A stretch of DNA of 64,000 bases. It comes from Bisporella sp. PMI_857. Lineage: Eukaryota > Ascomycota > Leotiomycetes > Helotiales > Helotiaceae. Each line of letters opens with the position of its first letter. The stretch's first letter is position 1. Both the position numbers and the translations under genes were made by a program. The notes beneath the pieces were generated by a model. That model made no database searches. It was given only the letters and a program-made list of their open reading frames with translations, and was not told the DNA's origin. The stretch lies in assembly GCA_021307315.1 (NCBI GenBank), contig JAJSPD010000001.1:558001-622000 (forward strand), read 5' to 3'. Positions 11,387 through 24,013 of this stretch are shown here, piece after piece.

Positions 11387-13479
11387 ATGGCTTCGGAGGA
11401 CACAAAGTCTAATAAGCGGACGCGATCGGAGGATGAAGGTATGTTAAGGGCCATTTGAAAGTTTTCGGAAATAACACTGACACACCTCAGAATCTTCATC
11501 TGACGATGATATGGGACCACAGCTTCCTTCAGCAGAAGGCCCCAAGAAGAAAAGACGCAAACTGCCATACGAGAAACTTTACATATCTGCCCTTCCTGCC
11601 TCAACGCGATACTCGAAATCTCTCATGCACAAAGAACAGCTAGCTTTTGTGACCATGACACCGCTTACAGACTTCCTCATAACAAGCTCTGTGGATGGTG
11701 TTGTAAAATTCTGGAAGAAGGTTGCGGATGGCATTGAGTTTGTAAAGGAATTTAAAGCGCATACTGGGGAGATAATAAGTGTTTCAGTAAGCTCAGATGG
11801 AAGGAGTTTTGCGACAGCAGGCGTGGACAAAACTATCACGATATTCGACGTTGTGACCTTCGATCTCTTAACTATGCTCAGCCTAGAATTCACGCCCAAA
11901 TGCGTTTGCTGGGTGCACAAACGTGGAGCCTCCATCCCTTTACTTGCAGTCTCTGATGAAGTTAATCACAACATACGCATATACGATGGACGAGGAGACA
12001 ATCAAGACCCTTTTCATACAATCACAGGTCTTCACCGAAGCGTGGTATCATTGATGGCCTTTAATGATGCATACGACTGTGTTATCTCCGCTGATGAGAA
12101 CGGTATGCTGGAATACTGGAGGCCAGGAACATATGAAAAACCGGATAATGTCTTCGAGTACAAGAGCTCGACGAACCTCTTTGAATTTAAGAAGGCGAAA
12201 ACTACACCAACCTCTCTTGCAATATCTCCATCTGGGTCTCAGTTTGTAACTTTCTCATTTCCAGATCGGAAAGTCAGGGTCTTTGACTTCCCTACTGGCA
12301 AACTATATCGAACGTATGATGAGTCCTTACAAACCATAGAGGATATGCAACAAGCTGGAACCGGTCTTCAGAAGTTTGAAGACGTAGAGTTTGGTCGCCG
12401 GCTCGCAACGGAACGAGAGATTGAAAGTCCGTCTTTACGGAACAAAGTCAGCGTGATTTTCGATGAGACTGGGCATTTCATCATTTATGGATCGATGTTT
12501 GGCACAAAAGTCTTAAATACATATACTAATAGAGTTGTTAAGGTTTTCGGGAAGGACGAGAATTTCAGGCCCTTGAGCTTAGCAATCTACCAGGGACAAC
12601 CACAAAAGAAAGGCATCACGACAGTGGCAATGGCTGCTTCGAACAATCCTCTGCTTCAGGAATCCGAGGTCAGGGATCCTATTCTCTTCATAACTGGCGT
12701 CGGCAAAGTACGTTTCTACATGTTTACGAATGACGAGGAGATCTCGAAATCAGAACGCGATGTTCAAAACGAGAAACCGACAAGTTCGAATGCAAGGAAA
12801 GTTGTGGAAGCCAAAACAGCAGAAACTGGAACTGCGGCAATCATCCATACCACCTACGGAGATATTCATGTGCGACTTTTCCCAGATGCAGCTCCAAAAG
12901 CCGTGGAGAACTTTGTAACCCACTCGAGACAAGGTTATTACAATAACACTATCTTTCACCGAGTGATTCGCAAGTTCATGATTCAGTGCGGGGACCCACT
13001 AGGAGATGGTACTGGCGGCGAATCTATCTGGGGAAGAGAGTTCGAGGATGAGTTTAGCACGCTGAAGCACGACAAACCTTACACGTTGAGTATGGCCAAT
13101 GCAGGACCAAACACCAATGGGAGCCAATTCTTCATTACGACAGAAAAGACTGTATGTGAAAACATTCCTTCATCCCATCTCTTTCCTTTTTATGATGAGC
13201 AACATTGGTCCGTGTTACCGAGCGGCCTCAAGAACCGTCATTTGACGAACACCAATGCATGCAAATGCAACTCTGATTCAAGCTTCATCCTTCGATGTGT
13301 GATTTATTTTGACTTTACTGGTATGCTAACTACTTTGACAGCCTTGGCTTGATAACAAGCATACTATCTTCGGTAGGGCGATTCAAGGCCTGGATGTTAT
13401 ACATAAGATCGAGAATACTCGGGTCTATAAAGAGAAACCCGAGGAAGATATCAAAATTCTAAATATAGAAGTCATGTAG
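11387..13479 (+). CDS. WD40-repeat cyclophilin (PPWD1/Cyp15-type peptidyl-prolyl isomerase)
   Basis: PPWD1-type proteins are nuclear cyclophilins that associate with activated spliceosomes. Exons are 11387-11438, 11491-13151 and 13342-13479 (616 aa), with introns of 52 and 190 bp. An acidic, Lys/Arg-rich N-terminus (KKKRRK) could be a nuclear signal. WD40 repeats fill roughly residues 45-420, and the cyclophilin domain runs from about 465 to the end. Catalytic-site residues are kept: [14 protein letters not shown] carries the Arg, Phe, Met and Gln of the active site, followed by [14 protein letters not shown] and [11 protein letters not shown]. The isomerase should therefore be active. AATAAA at 13484-13489 lies just after the stop. 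The last exon is needed to complete the fold, because the unspliced frame ends in the 190-bp intron. Confidence 0.93.
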
Positions 13480-13905
13480 AAGAAATAAAGCAGAATCATC
13501 TAACTAGACAGACTACACCTTGCTCACGTGCACGAGATACGTAAGAGTCGGTTTTAAGCCTGAGGCTGCAACAGACCAAGACCGACCCCAAGATCCACCA
13601 TCACCTTGTCTTAGCGTATTGCCTAGTCGAGACGGCTCAACCAGAGGTTCTGCCATGCCGTAGCTCCCACCAAGTTCTTACTCATAAAACGCTGCTGTCT
13701 TCTCTCTTTCCTACCCTTCCTCCACCGGAACTCTTTCAACGAGGTAATCTGACCGACATGAGAAATGCATTGAGAAGAAGGCGATCGATTGATCAATCAT
13801 CTCACTGCTTCGCTACAGAGCGGACTCTACCCCACGTCCAACTCTGGATGAACTGTGCTCCTCGACCATAGGAAATAATAAGGCGCCTAGGGCTTTCATG
13901 ACACG
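13480..13905. other. Intergenic region before the Zn2Cys6 gene
   Basis: The stretch holds the cyclophilin 3' end (AATAAA at 13484-13489) and the presumed promoter and leader of the transcription factor. CT-rich tracts near 13690-13740 are typical of fungal promoters. No gene is seen. Confidence 0.5.
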
Positions 13906-16756
13906 ATGCCGCGCCCGAAGAAAGCTGGTGCGCCCGAGCCAAAGAAGAGAAGTCGTAATGGATGTTGGTGAGCTTATACCCTACCAGATCACAAGGCTGT
14001 TCTCGCTTTATATTTCGTCCACTAACAATGCGCTAGGCCATGTAAAAACCGGAAAGTCAAGTGCGACGAGACCCATCCAACATGCCAAAATTGTCGGCGA
14101 CAGGGAGAGACGTGCGATTATAGTATAAGACTAAATTGGGAAGGCCGTGGAAAGAAAAAAGACAGCCCTGCAGGACCTGGCCAGATCAATTTCTCGAACG
14201 GTGGACCGAGTACACCGCAGACCGCAGAATCGCCTCCAGGACAGATGACACAAGGATCACTTCCTGTCGTGGGCTTTGCAAGCCATCTGCAACCAACAGA
14301 AAGTTCACGTATAAGCCAGCAACCCATATATTCGCTGCCGCATGTGGACCTGGCACCACCACGTGCATTAGATCGTGACAACTCGATGATCGATCCTGCT
14401 TTGATGGCACAACTCAATCCTCCATCATTTCGCAACGACCTGTATCCCGGGGGTCCTCCAGAGTACGCCCAAAGCTATGAACGCTATCGATCTCTTACAC
14501 CGAACACATCAGTCCTAGGACCGTCTGCTCCTCCAAGATCTGCTATGTCTCAAGCGGCCAAAGATTCCTCTATCTCACCACCGGAGCATGGTTTCAGAAG
14601 CCCCGTTAGGCAATCTCGGAGCTTCGATCATGTGGATACCATGGGATCAAATAAAGATGGTACCTCTACAGCCCGTTTGGAGAGACCTCCAAAGCGCGCA
14701 CGGTACCAACTCGATCAAGCTATTGCTGGTCTATCTCATGATATAATAATGCCTCCGCCAAACGTGGCAGCCTACTCTCCTCATAATCCCGAGTCCCAAG
14801 CCTCCAGTGTAATTATAGCCGCCCCCAGTTCTATTGGCACCCCTTTGACACCAGCGTCTAGTCATAGTGATGATATTTACAAGCACTACTCTGGTAAGCT
14901 ATCTTCAAATACACCAAACAACTCTCCTGAACACCGTCGACTCTCCGTTAGCTCTCTGTTGTCCGGACCAACACCCGCCGTCCTACCTCACCAAACCTAT
15001 AGATCAGGTGGCTGTAGCATCGATGACCTTCAAGACTGGTCACTAAAAGTCAATGGCTCTAGCCAGGATACGACTTATGGTGTTGACAGAGGATTCAGAG
15101 ACTTAGATATCGGGAACAATGATGATGAAAATGCCATTTCTGGCAGTTCTCCTACGGTATCGCGGGATCACCTCGAATCTAAGGAGGGTGAATTGTTCTC
15201 GCCCATCGAGTTTGGTTTTGGCACAGAGGTCGCCAATAATGTCTTCCAGAATGGCACATATTATGATAATCCGGTTCCTATTTGCGTTCCAAAGGTTCTT
15301 GAGCCTCTGCCAAGCAAGCTGCTTGAGAATCCTATGAATCTACTATACTTCCATCACTTTCTCAATCATACAGCAGATTGTCTGGTGCCGCATAACTGCT
15401 CCTCAAATCCATTCAAGAGCATCCTGCCGCAAATGGCTGTCAGCGATGAGAACCTTATGAATTTGCTGTTAGCATACTCGGCATCACACCGAGCGCGGCA
15501 CTTACGGCAACCAGAGCCAGCAACTCGAATTGCCCTTTGGGTTCAAGAGTAAGTCATCTGATTCGATTGCTGATCTACCGATCCAGGGCCTTCTAGATAG
15601 CTTTTCCATCTACTAATTTCATATGCAGCATATTTCCCAACCTTAGGCATGCTCTCGATGATCCAAATGCTATCCTCTCGAACGCAAACCTCGCCACTGC
15701 TATCATGCTTGCATCTCTAGAGATCATATCTCCTAAAGCATTTGGTGTCGAAGTACCCTGGCAAAATCACTTAGATATGGCTCGTCAAATCATTGCAGCT
15801 AGAGGCGGCCCTCAAAGGATGCAGACTGCTTCACGAGGGGATAAGGTTTCTTCCTTTCTTTGGAGTTGGTTTGCTTACCTTGATGTGCTTGGCAGCCTCT
15901 CTGGCGGAAGGTCTAATTCTCCATCCTCGTCATGGATTCTTGATTATGAAACAGACGTCGAAAATGAATATTCAATCGACTGTATTCTAGGTTTCACCAA
16001 CTTAACCCTTACAATCCTCGCTAAAATTGCAGAATTGTCTAGGATATGCGATAATTCACGAATTGGACCTGATCATACAATCAGAGCCGACTGGAGACCA
16101 TCAAGAGATGTGATTTCTCGGGCGGAAAAACTCGAGGCAGAACTTGCCGCTTCCCGATTACACCCAGTAAAATCATGCACGCATATGCAGTCATCAGGAG
16201 AGGCTATATATTCATGGGATAGTCTAGAAATGACCGCTACGAATGCAGCTTTTCACTGGGCTGGACTCGTACATTTGCATAGGCGCATATTAGGGAAACC
16301 CTCGACTCATGATGATGTCCAAAGTGCTGTTTGTGAGATTGTTGGTGCTTTGCACAGGGTTAGGAAGGGCAGTAGCGCGGAAGCCTGCTTGTTGTTTCCA
16401 ATGTTTACGGCTGGTAAGCCCTTGATTTTTGGGCAATCCCTGCTTTGGAAATCGTTCCCGGAGTCTCTGTACATTAAGACAAAGCCTTGTTCTTGGAAAT
16501 TGTCTTAATATACAGAAACCCCTGGAACATTGTTCAAAGTCTTGAATGCGACTAGGAAGGCAAGTCTAACGCAGAGGTTCTCACTATAGGATGTGATGCC
16601 CGTGACGAGAAACAACGAGCCGATATTCTTGACAGGATAAAAAGCGTGGAACGGACTGGCATGACTCAAGTACACAAGGCTCGAAAACTAATGGAACGAG
16701 TTTGGCAAACTGGCAAACCTTGGGAGACTTTAGTCGCTGGAGAATTTTTTGGATGA
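13906..16756 (+). CDS. Zn2Cys6 fungal transcription factor
   Basis: This is a DNA-binding regulator with an N-terminal binuclear zinc cluster. Exons are 13906-13967, 14037-15548, 15629-16413 and 16590-16756 (841 aa). Cysteines 20, 23, 30, 37, 40 and 47 give the spacing C-x2-C-x6-C-x6-C-x2-C-x6-C. The first intron splits the codon of Trp21, right after the first cysteine, so splicing is essential for DNA binding. A basic run (KKRSR) precedes the cluster. Residues of about 70-400 are Ser/Pro-rich and low in complexity. The C-terminal half has helices typical of the fungal-specific regulatory domain (Fungal_trans_2 type, a tentative match) and ends in WETLVAGEFFG. The last intron is long (176 bp). 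The target genes are unknown, and the nearest neighbours do not suggest a pathway. Confidence 0.88.
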
Positions 16757-19149
16757 AGCAAGGGCCGAGAATGCCTTAAAAGGTCATCGCACTTCGAAGC
16801 ACCCTTCTTCATTCGAAATTATGCAGTTTACGCACGTTTTAAGCTGATATAAGCCACACGACTCGAAGATAAGAATCATAAATATTAGTGTGTTTGTCCT
16901 TGTCAGATAAAAGGCAGGTTTATTCAGCAGACGTGTCACATCAAGCGTGGTGTCCTGAGCATGACCATAAAAGGCTTACAACCCCGCCTGAAGAGCACTA
17001 GTGGTAGAAGTCATCTCTCGATTTCCACACTCTTGGTCAATTTGCTAATCACGGCGGGAGAAATTGTTCTTGTCCTATACCCTAGGCATATTGCCATTGG
17101 CTGGTATTTCGCATGTTCCTTAGCGTTACTACTTTATCGCCAAGCCATGTGCTGCTTTGGTCGAACGTTGTTACATGTGTGGACTTTGTCGTTATCGTCC
17201 TGGGTATGACGGAAAAAGACCCAATATCTGGTGATTCTCTTTGGACTGGGGAGGAAGAAGAAGGATACTTGGGGTCAGCCTGAGTATCCGGAGGACGGCC
17301 GCTGATTGCCACTTATCTCAACTGCGCTCTCATAGCCTAGGTTTTACCACATGTGCGGCATTAGCGGAGTTGTGATGTGCAAGAGGCTGTTAACCACCAT
17401 TACGGGATCTTTTCTGAAGGAGATAAGCGTGATAGTAAGCATTAGGTCTGGCAAGCCTATGACTTTTGCTCCGAAGCCAGCATCCAGGACTCGGCCTGGG
17501 AAGATTCAAGGTCCATCTTGTTGTGGTTACCTAAACGTAGTGTGTTGGAACGTTTGGCTCTTCGTATTTATTTCGAAGCGTGGAATGTCGGGTTGGGATG
17601 GTCACGTCTTGCCAGAAGGTGGTCAAACACCTGAAAAGCTCGAGCCGCCTCAGCGACAAAGGGAGGGTACACAGATAATTCGGGGAACGAGTTCATGCAG
17701 GACGATACCTACATCTAAAATGGTCTACAACTCGCCTTCGCCCTGTCAACGACGATGAAAGATTGGTTCATGATCGATACTATTGCCATGATATCCAGTT
17801 GTGGTTCAATGACAGACAAACGGGATACCAACTATTGACCTGTTCGTCATGTCATGATAAAGATGGGAAGAAAATCGGCAGAATCTAAACAGACTAATCA
17901 TATCGTCTATTGTAGCTTCTTGAAGGACTTCGCCGGCTAGACATATACCCACCTTTACGGTAGCTAGAAATTGCTAAGAGGATAGAAGATCATCTGTCCT
18001 ATACACTTTTTAATAGCAGAATCTCGTTTAGGCATTTAGCCTTTTCTGATGCTGCCACTAGCAACGTATCTATCAGAGCGAAGAAATAATTTATGTCCGT
18101 CGATCCTTGGCTCTGGATAAAGAATATGTGGTGTTGAGGGTCACCAAGCGAAGAAATTTACGCACGAATCTCGGTGGGCGCCTACGCATTAAGTAGATGC
18201 GGCGATTTAAAGCGAGACACGGCTTACCAGATGGCAGTAAGAAGCGGTCAGCCTAGTCTACAGCGTCCTAAGATTCCTACAGGATGAAGTGGTGGCTACA
18301 TCTTGTGGTGAGAATAACCACTCAGTCAGAGGTGCAATACGGTTGCGTTGGGCGTACGCCTCCCATAGAATTTCAAAGGTCAACGAGAGGCGACGGGTTT
18401 TGAGTCATAGAATGAGGTGTTTATGGAGCGTGCCGGCTATGTAGACAAACTATTTGAGAAATGACGACACGGCTTTGCCTCTCATGTTTTGTCTGTCTAT
18501 TTTGGCTATGACGAGGGTGGTGATGTTCGTATGCCTTAACACTTAAATGCTTGAATTTCATAATGCTGCAGCTATGCTCATATAAAATCAAACTTATAGC
18601 TACCCGTCCGAAAATGAGGCCCCAGTTCGTCTTATGCAATCAATTACGGCTTTATACAACCCATGGCCATGTTATCCGGATAACATAGGACTACTTTACC
18701 ATCGGCTCTGCCCGTCTACATAGAGCACTTCGCTTCGGTTGCTCTTGCTAAACGGCTTAAAATATGACTCTCGTGCGTTGTACCTACTTTGTTCTCAAGG
18801 ATTGGAAATGCGTTGTGTACAGCCTACCTAAAGCCTACTAGAACGCGGTATATCGTTATAGGAGATGGTCAGGCTTTTAGTGTAAAGCTGGTTGGCCTTG
18901 ATCCTTTCATCTGGTTCAATTTTGAATTCCCAATCCATCATAATACGCAGCCTACTGGCTTCTCTAAACCCGGTTGTCCAAATAGCGTTTCTTGTCAGGC
19001 GTGTTCATCTGTTTCTAAGTATCTATAATTTCTCTTCTTCTCTTATTTAGAACTTCATCATCATTCCTCTATGCCTCGACAACTGAAACTGCTTATACAC
19101 ACTCCTCGCCAACCTCATCTAATGCTCCTCATCAAAATCAGATACAGTT
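16757..19149. other. 2.4-kb region without a supported gene, possibly gene relics
   Basis: No intact gene is visible. From about 17000 to 17760 several frames are partly open and carry hydrophobic or protein-like runs, for example WEDSRSILLWLPKRSVLER near 17500. Stops and frame changes interrupt them and I cannot assign a family. This could be an old pseudogene. The remainder (17760-19149) has many stops in all frames. I saw no tRNA or terminal repeats. Confidence 0.35.
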
Positions 19150-21063
19150 CTATAATTTCGACTTCTTACGCTCCTCCTTCGCGCGATCCCTCAACACCCG
19201 CCTCAGAATCTTTCCACTGGCGCTCTTCGGAATCTCGTCCACGAATTTCACGCCACCTCGCAGCCGTTTATGGCTCGCCACCTTGGCGTTCAGCCAATCC
19301 ACAATGCGCTTTTCGGTCTCTGGGGAATTCTGAGCGCCTTTCTTTGGGACAATATATGCACGTGGGACCTGTTCTCGACGTTAAAAAATAGATAAATAAA
19401 TCGCGGAGGGCGAAAATACTTCAGTGGCTTGTTCTTCTATGTAAACTCCAATCACCGCTACGTCGTCTACTTCTTCGTTGCCAAGAAGTATGCCTTCGAG
19501 CTCGGCGGGCGGGACCTGGAAGCCTTTGTATTTGATCAATTCCTTCACACGATCCGTGATGTAAAAATTGCCTTTGTTGTCTTGGTGGCCCACATCCCCC
19601 GTCTTGAAGTAGCCGTCTTCTGTTAATGCATTCTTGGTGCCTTCTGGGTTGTTGAGGTAGCCTTTGAATACATTAGGGCCTTTGATCCACAACTCGCCCG
19701 TTTCTCCCGCTGGAACTTCATTCCCTTCCTCATCCATGTACTTGGCCGTCTGATTCGGCAAGAGCTTCCCTACAGATCCAATCATCTTATCCCAATCGCT
19801 CCATGGTTGCGTGTGCGTCGTTGGGCTTGTCTCACTTAATCCATAGCCTTGCTTTATCGGGATTTTCAGCCTTTTATACACGCTATCTACGAGATCGCGG
19901 GTCAAGGGTGCGGCACCGGAGTTTAGCATACGGAGAGTGGAGAGATCGTACTTGGACACGACGGGGGACTTTCCGAGTTGCAATACGACTGGTGGGACGA
20001 TGTAAGCAAATGTTATCCGGTGGGTTTGTACGTGTTGACAGAAGCGCTCCAGGTCGAATTTTGGCATCACGATTAGTTCGGTGCCGGAGTAGAATGATTG
20101 ATGAATTAGACATGTCAGACCCTGATTCTCTTAGCTTGTGAGCTAAAATAATTTGTTGAAGCCACTCACATATATGTGGAAGAATGGTAAGAATGCCATT
20201 ATCTTGTCTGCGCATCTTGAGGTCAGTAATGTCGTATAGATAAGTACCGAGCTGAAATGTTAACAAGCCAGAAAAATCATTTTAGAAAAAGAATGTTTAA
20301 GTGCGCACCTCCTCGCCCATCTGTTCCACCATACCAGTGCAGGTTGTTGCCCTCCGCATACTTGATTTGTAACGTATTTGCAACAATATTCTCATGCGAA
20401 AGCATTACTCCTTTAGGATTGCCAGTCGTGCCACTACTGTATACCAGGAATGCTAAATCTTTCTGCGGATCAATCTTTGCCCGGCGATATCGACTAGTGC
20501 CGGATATGTTCCTGACACTCGTAAAGTGCTTGAACCGTGACGTTTCATCTCGCTCATCACCCATCAATATAATCCGGTCATCTTCAATGCCTACCTTCTT
20601 TGCTGCTTCGATTGCCTGCTTCAGGAACGCCTTCTGCGTCACAATCGCCTTGGCTCCCGAGTCCTTAAGTTGAAAGGCCAGCTCTTCAACAGTATATCCT
20701 GGATTTGCAGGTGAGAGAATTCCGCCAGCCCAGTGTGTTCCCCAAGTGATGGCGGGTGTATCGATGCAGTTCGGGGTGTATAGTGCCAGCACATCGCCTT
20801 TCTTCCACTCCCATACCGCTTTCAATCCTTTTCCAAAATCAATCGCTGTAGCTCGAGTTTGCGCATAGGTATAAGAACGTGAAGTGTCTGGATCGGTGTA
20901 GATTACTATTGGATAAATCAGATTAACTGAAACTCTCCAAAGGGGTAGAAGCTCTCTTCAAACCTTTATCATCCGGAAACTTTCTATCCTTGCGCTCGAA
21001 TAGAAATGTCCAGATATCTAGCTTTGGGATGTCGAGGCGGGGGTAACTGGATTCGGTAGGCAT
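19150..21063 (-). CDS. Peroxisomal acyl-CoA synthetase, 4-coumarate-CoA-ligase-like
   Basis: This is an adenylate-forming enzyme that activates an aromatic or fatty carboxylate to its CoA thioester. Exons are 21063-20964, 20905-20309, 20207-20170, 20121-19420 and 19368-19150 (551 aa), all in phase. Intron 1 uses an unusual GTTTGA donor. Intron 2 (101 bp) uses an acceptor GCGCAG, chosen because it restores DKIMAFLPFFHIY. The AMP-binding motif YSSGTTGNPKG is at 189-199. Further motifs are QGYGLSET, the hinge region YFKTGDVG and the catalytic lysine in PKSASGKILRR. The C-terminus is SKL, a canonical PTS1 peroxisomal signal. Family members serve beta-oxidation, phenylpropanoid degradation or secondary metabolism, and the substrate cannot be told. 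The start is the ATG at 21063 (MPTESSYPRLDIPKLDIW). A longer upstream frame overlaps it out of phase. Confidence 0.9.
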
Positions 21064-21200
21064 CCTGCGAGATTGACAGTAATGATGAGGAGGATTACCC
21101 AGATGTCAAAGTCTGGCACAAAGTCAAAGTATTGCGCGAGCACATATGCGGTGATTAGAGAGATGGTTGTTCCGACGAAGAAGGTGACCACTTTTGACAT
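21018..21200 (-). other. Upstream ORF overlapping the CoA-ligase start codon
   Basis: A 60-codon open frame starts at the ATG at 21200 and ends at 21018, past the CoA-ligase ATG (21063) in another frame. It encodes two hydrophobic stretches (SKVVTFFVGTTISLITAYVL and IWVILLIITVNLAG). No GT donor in it can join the main frame in phase, so it is not an alternative first exon. If transcribed it would act as an overlapping uORF. Confidence 0.35.
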
Positions 21201-23986
21201 GATATCCTTTCTGTGCTACGTAACTTGGCCTGGGGTGGTTGACTGGTTGAGGGGTTGCAGAGTTACGGTTAAGCTTCTTTGGTGTATGGATCTTCTCCGC
21301 AATACGTGGAGAGAAACCGAGGTAAGCTGGGACTTGGTGCCTTGATCTTGAGGCATATAGCCCCTTTTTTAGGCCTCGCTTACTCGTCTAGAGCAATAGT
21401 GAAGTTGAACAGTATCTACCTACCCAACCATATAATTGCTCCTATCGTTAGTATGAGTACTGGATTATGAATGAGGAGAGGCTTTAACGATCGATCAATC
21501 ATGTGGAATATAAGGTCAACTATCAGCACCTCACAAGGCTTGTTGTTTAGAACTTACGTGTGCGATTGTCCCTCCATGATCGAGAAGCAACAAAATCTAG
21601 CAGAAGCCTAGAAAAGCACTCAAATCCTTGGAAGATTAAGAGGTCTATGACTACAGGCTGAGAGCGCTTGTCAAAATAACTGTCGGTCCCCACCTGAAAT
21701 TCTCACGATTAAGCTACACATTATTGGAGACTGTGTTTGTTAATAATCTCAAGATAGTTATAAGAGGTTTGTGTTGTCTCCACCGACTGCTGAATTATCG
21801 GATCGCGCTGGCTCATTCAACTTCAGCATATCAGAGAATGGAAGATCTTTTATAACTCAAGAATTCGGACCACATTGTGCGCAACTATTATATACAGCAA
21901 ATCACGAGCTCATCCTCTGGGCAAAGCCGTCAATCCAACCACCCGTGCTGCTCAGTTTGTATTAAAAAAACGCACAGAGAGCAATTTCAGTCCGCGGCGC
22001 CAGAAAAAAACCTTGAAAACATGCAGAGAATAGTGTTGAATTGCCCTCAGTATAATGATAGACTACTATAGGTCTGTAACAAGAAGTCTCTGACTTTTCT
22101 CGATCATCGTGACCCCCTCGAATAGTACGGCCGCCTACCAGTTTTACGATCCTCGTAAGCAACTATTTGGGATTATACAATCCTATGGGCCTAGGTGTCA
22201 TCGGAGGATTGTTACTTCTTGGCTTTCTTGTGCTCGCTCATGCACAGTGTCAATATGCCAGCTTTAAGGTACTGGAGATCTTTATGATCCCCCTCGGTAG
22301 AACTCAGATAGGTATCCATCATCCATTTATGTATGCTATCATATGTAACGTGTCAATACATCTACCAACATGGCTTTTGGATAGTTATCATGCCTATTGC
22401 GTATTGTGGGTTCATCGTGACGCCAGCTGATATTTTTGATAAAGACTTTAAGGTGGTAGTGGCTTGTCGAATGTTCACAAAGACAGATACGCTCATAAAT
22501 ATTGGCGGCATGTATTTGTTCAATAGCATATATATTTTATTAGAATATAGGGCTACATTCGAGGGAGCAATATCTTATCCCCAAGCACGTAGGCTTTTCC
22601 CACATCTTTGATGGCTATGATGGGTGCCGGAACTTTTCTCTGTGAACTTTTAGTGTCTGATTGTGAACAGATGCAGTTAGCCTTTGACTGTACGCTTACT
22701 GTACCTGAAATTTAATACCTAGCGAGTACCATCGAAATACTGCTACCTATGAGAAATTAAAGATACATGACGAAAAAGATTAGGGCAAGTGATATTCTTT
22801 AAGCTTTTTGGTGAGAACCCCGTCACAAGTACAAAATTGGAAATTTTCGGAGTATATTCGCCCGCTTAATGCACTTTTACGAACATTAATCCACTTTCAT
22901 TATTTATGGACATGTTTGGTAGATTCTTACGAACATTGAATTACTTTCAATACTTATGAAAGTGCTGCCAGGAATTTGCATTCCCAAGCGGGCGGATCAT
23001 GCCTTCACCATTTCTAGTATTTCGCTACTTGCTTACATCAATTGCCATGTCCCACTATGGAATTATTCAGTTCTGGAAGTGAGAGACTCGCTCACAGTAA
23101 GGGCACATCTCGTCAAGAGGGCCTGTGTCTGAACGCATGTAAATAGAATCGCATGAACCACCAGATCATGTGAGTTGTAAGTCCTTTCAATACCTACAAC
23201 CTCGCGATATCGTAGCTTAGAACAATCAATGAACGAATACCAGAACCACAACAGCAAGAGCGTAGTCAATAGCTACTACGCCTTTCGCTACGTGGTAGGT
23301 ATTCCGACAGCCTGTGATTCGCAAGGATTGCCTGCTAATGCTGGAGGGGTGGGGGTGGGGAAAGAATGGCTGTGGTCGCACAGTTTGGATTTCGGCACTG
23401 TGTACGTTCTTATATTACTGATAGATTTTAGAAGGATTGTGACTGCGCATTAGCGCCATCTAAATTTACATCATAGCTACTATTTCGCGATTTATATTTC
23501 TAGTTTCAGCAACCTGGTCTGAGACAAAGCGATCATGTCGCTAGGAGCCTAGGTACGCAGCAACATGGATCTACTTACTGATTTGATGTTGGATATAACA
23601 GTAAAATGCACAAGTTCTTTGGCGCTATTGGCATGCTGTTCCACTAAATAAAGATACTGTTTGGAGGCTCGATCGTGCTTCCATATATTGAGTTGCTGGC
23701 TGCGCTAATAGTTAATGCCGTAAATTGCTTCATACATCTCATAACACCTTAAAATTGTACAACGTTTCTGGAGGTATCTCTCGTTACAGGCACTGCCACA
23801 AGATATTCCCTACATTCTTCTCCAATGGCTTATTCTTCTCGCTTAACAGCCACCATGGTGTTATAACATAGCCTTTGACTTATCCAAGTCAAAATTAAAG
23901 CGGCCTTGGTGAGCCTTTGCTACCTCTTTTTTCATAATAGTGAGCCATTTTCATCTTTGGTTGCGAGCCTAGTCCTTATTTTCTAC
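21201..23986. other. 2.8-kb gene-poor region
   Basis: I find no intact gene. Two overlapping hydrophobic open frames (22167-22430 and 22333-22611) could be the remains of a membrane protein, for example GFWIVIMPIAYCGFIV in the second, but no family is recognisable. A small inverted-repeat element lies at 22857-22996 and is listed separately. The stretch is AT-rich. Confidence 0.4.
22857..22996. repeat. MITE-like inverted-repeat element
   Basis: The 140-bp stretch begins TTCGCCCGCTT and ends AAGCGGGCGGA, inverted copies matching at 10 of 11 positions. The pairing continues inward (AATGCA on both arms) with a small gap. Inside, a half-element containing TTACGAACATT is repeated at 22877 and 22927, exactly 50 bp apart. 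The second copy carries the palindrome ACTTTCAATACTTATGAAAGT in part. No convincing target-site duplication is visible. It could be a small non-autonomous transposon or a hairpin-forming regulatory element. Confidence 0.45.
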
Positions 23987-24013
23987 ATGTTGATACTTGG
24001 TTACCAGATAATA

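Noticed and set aside
20170..20308. Alternative acceptor TTTCAG near 20250 for intron 2 of the CoA ligase
   Set aside because: It gives a phase mismatch and a stop. The GCGCAG acceptor restores the family sequence DKIMAFLPFFHIY.
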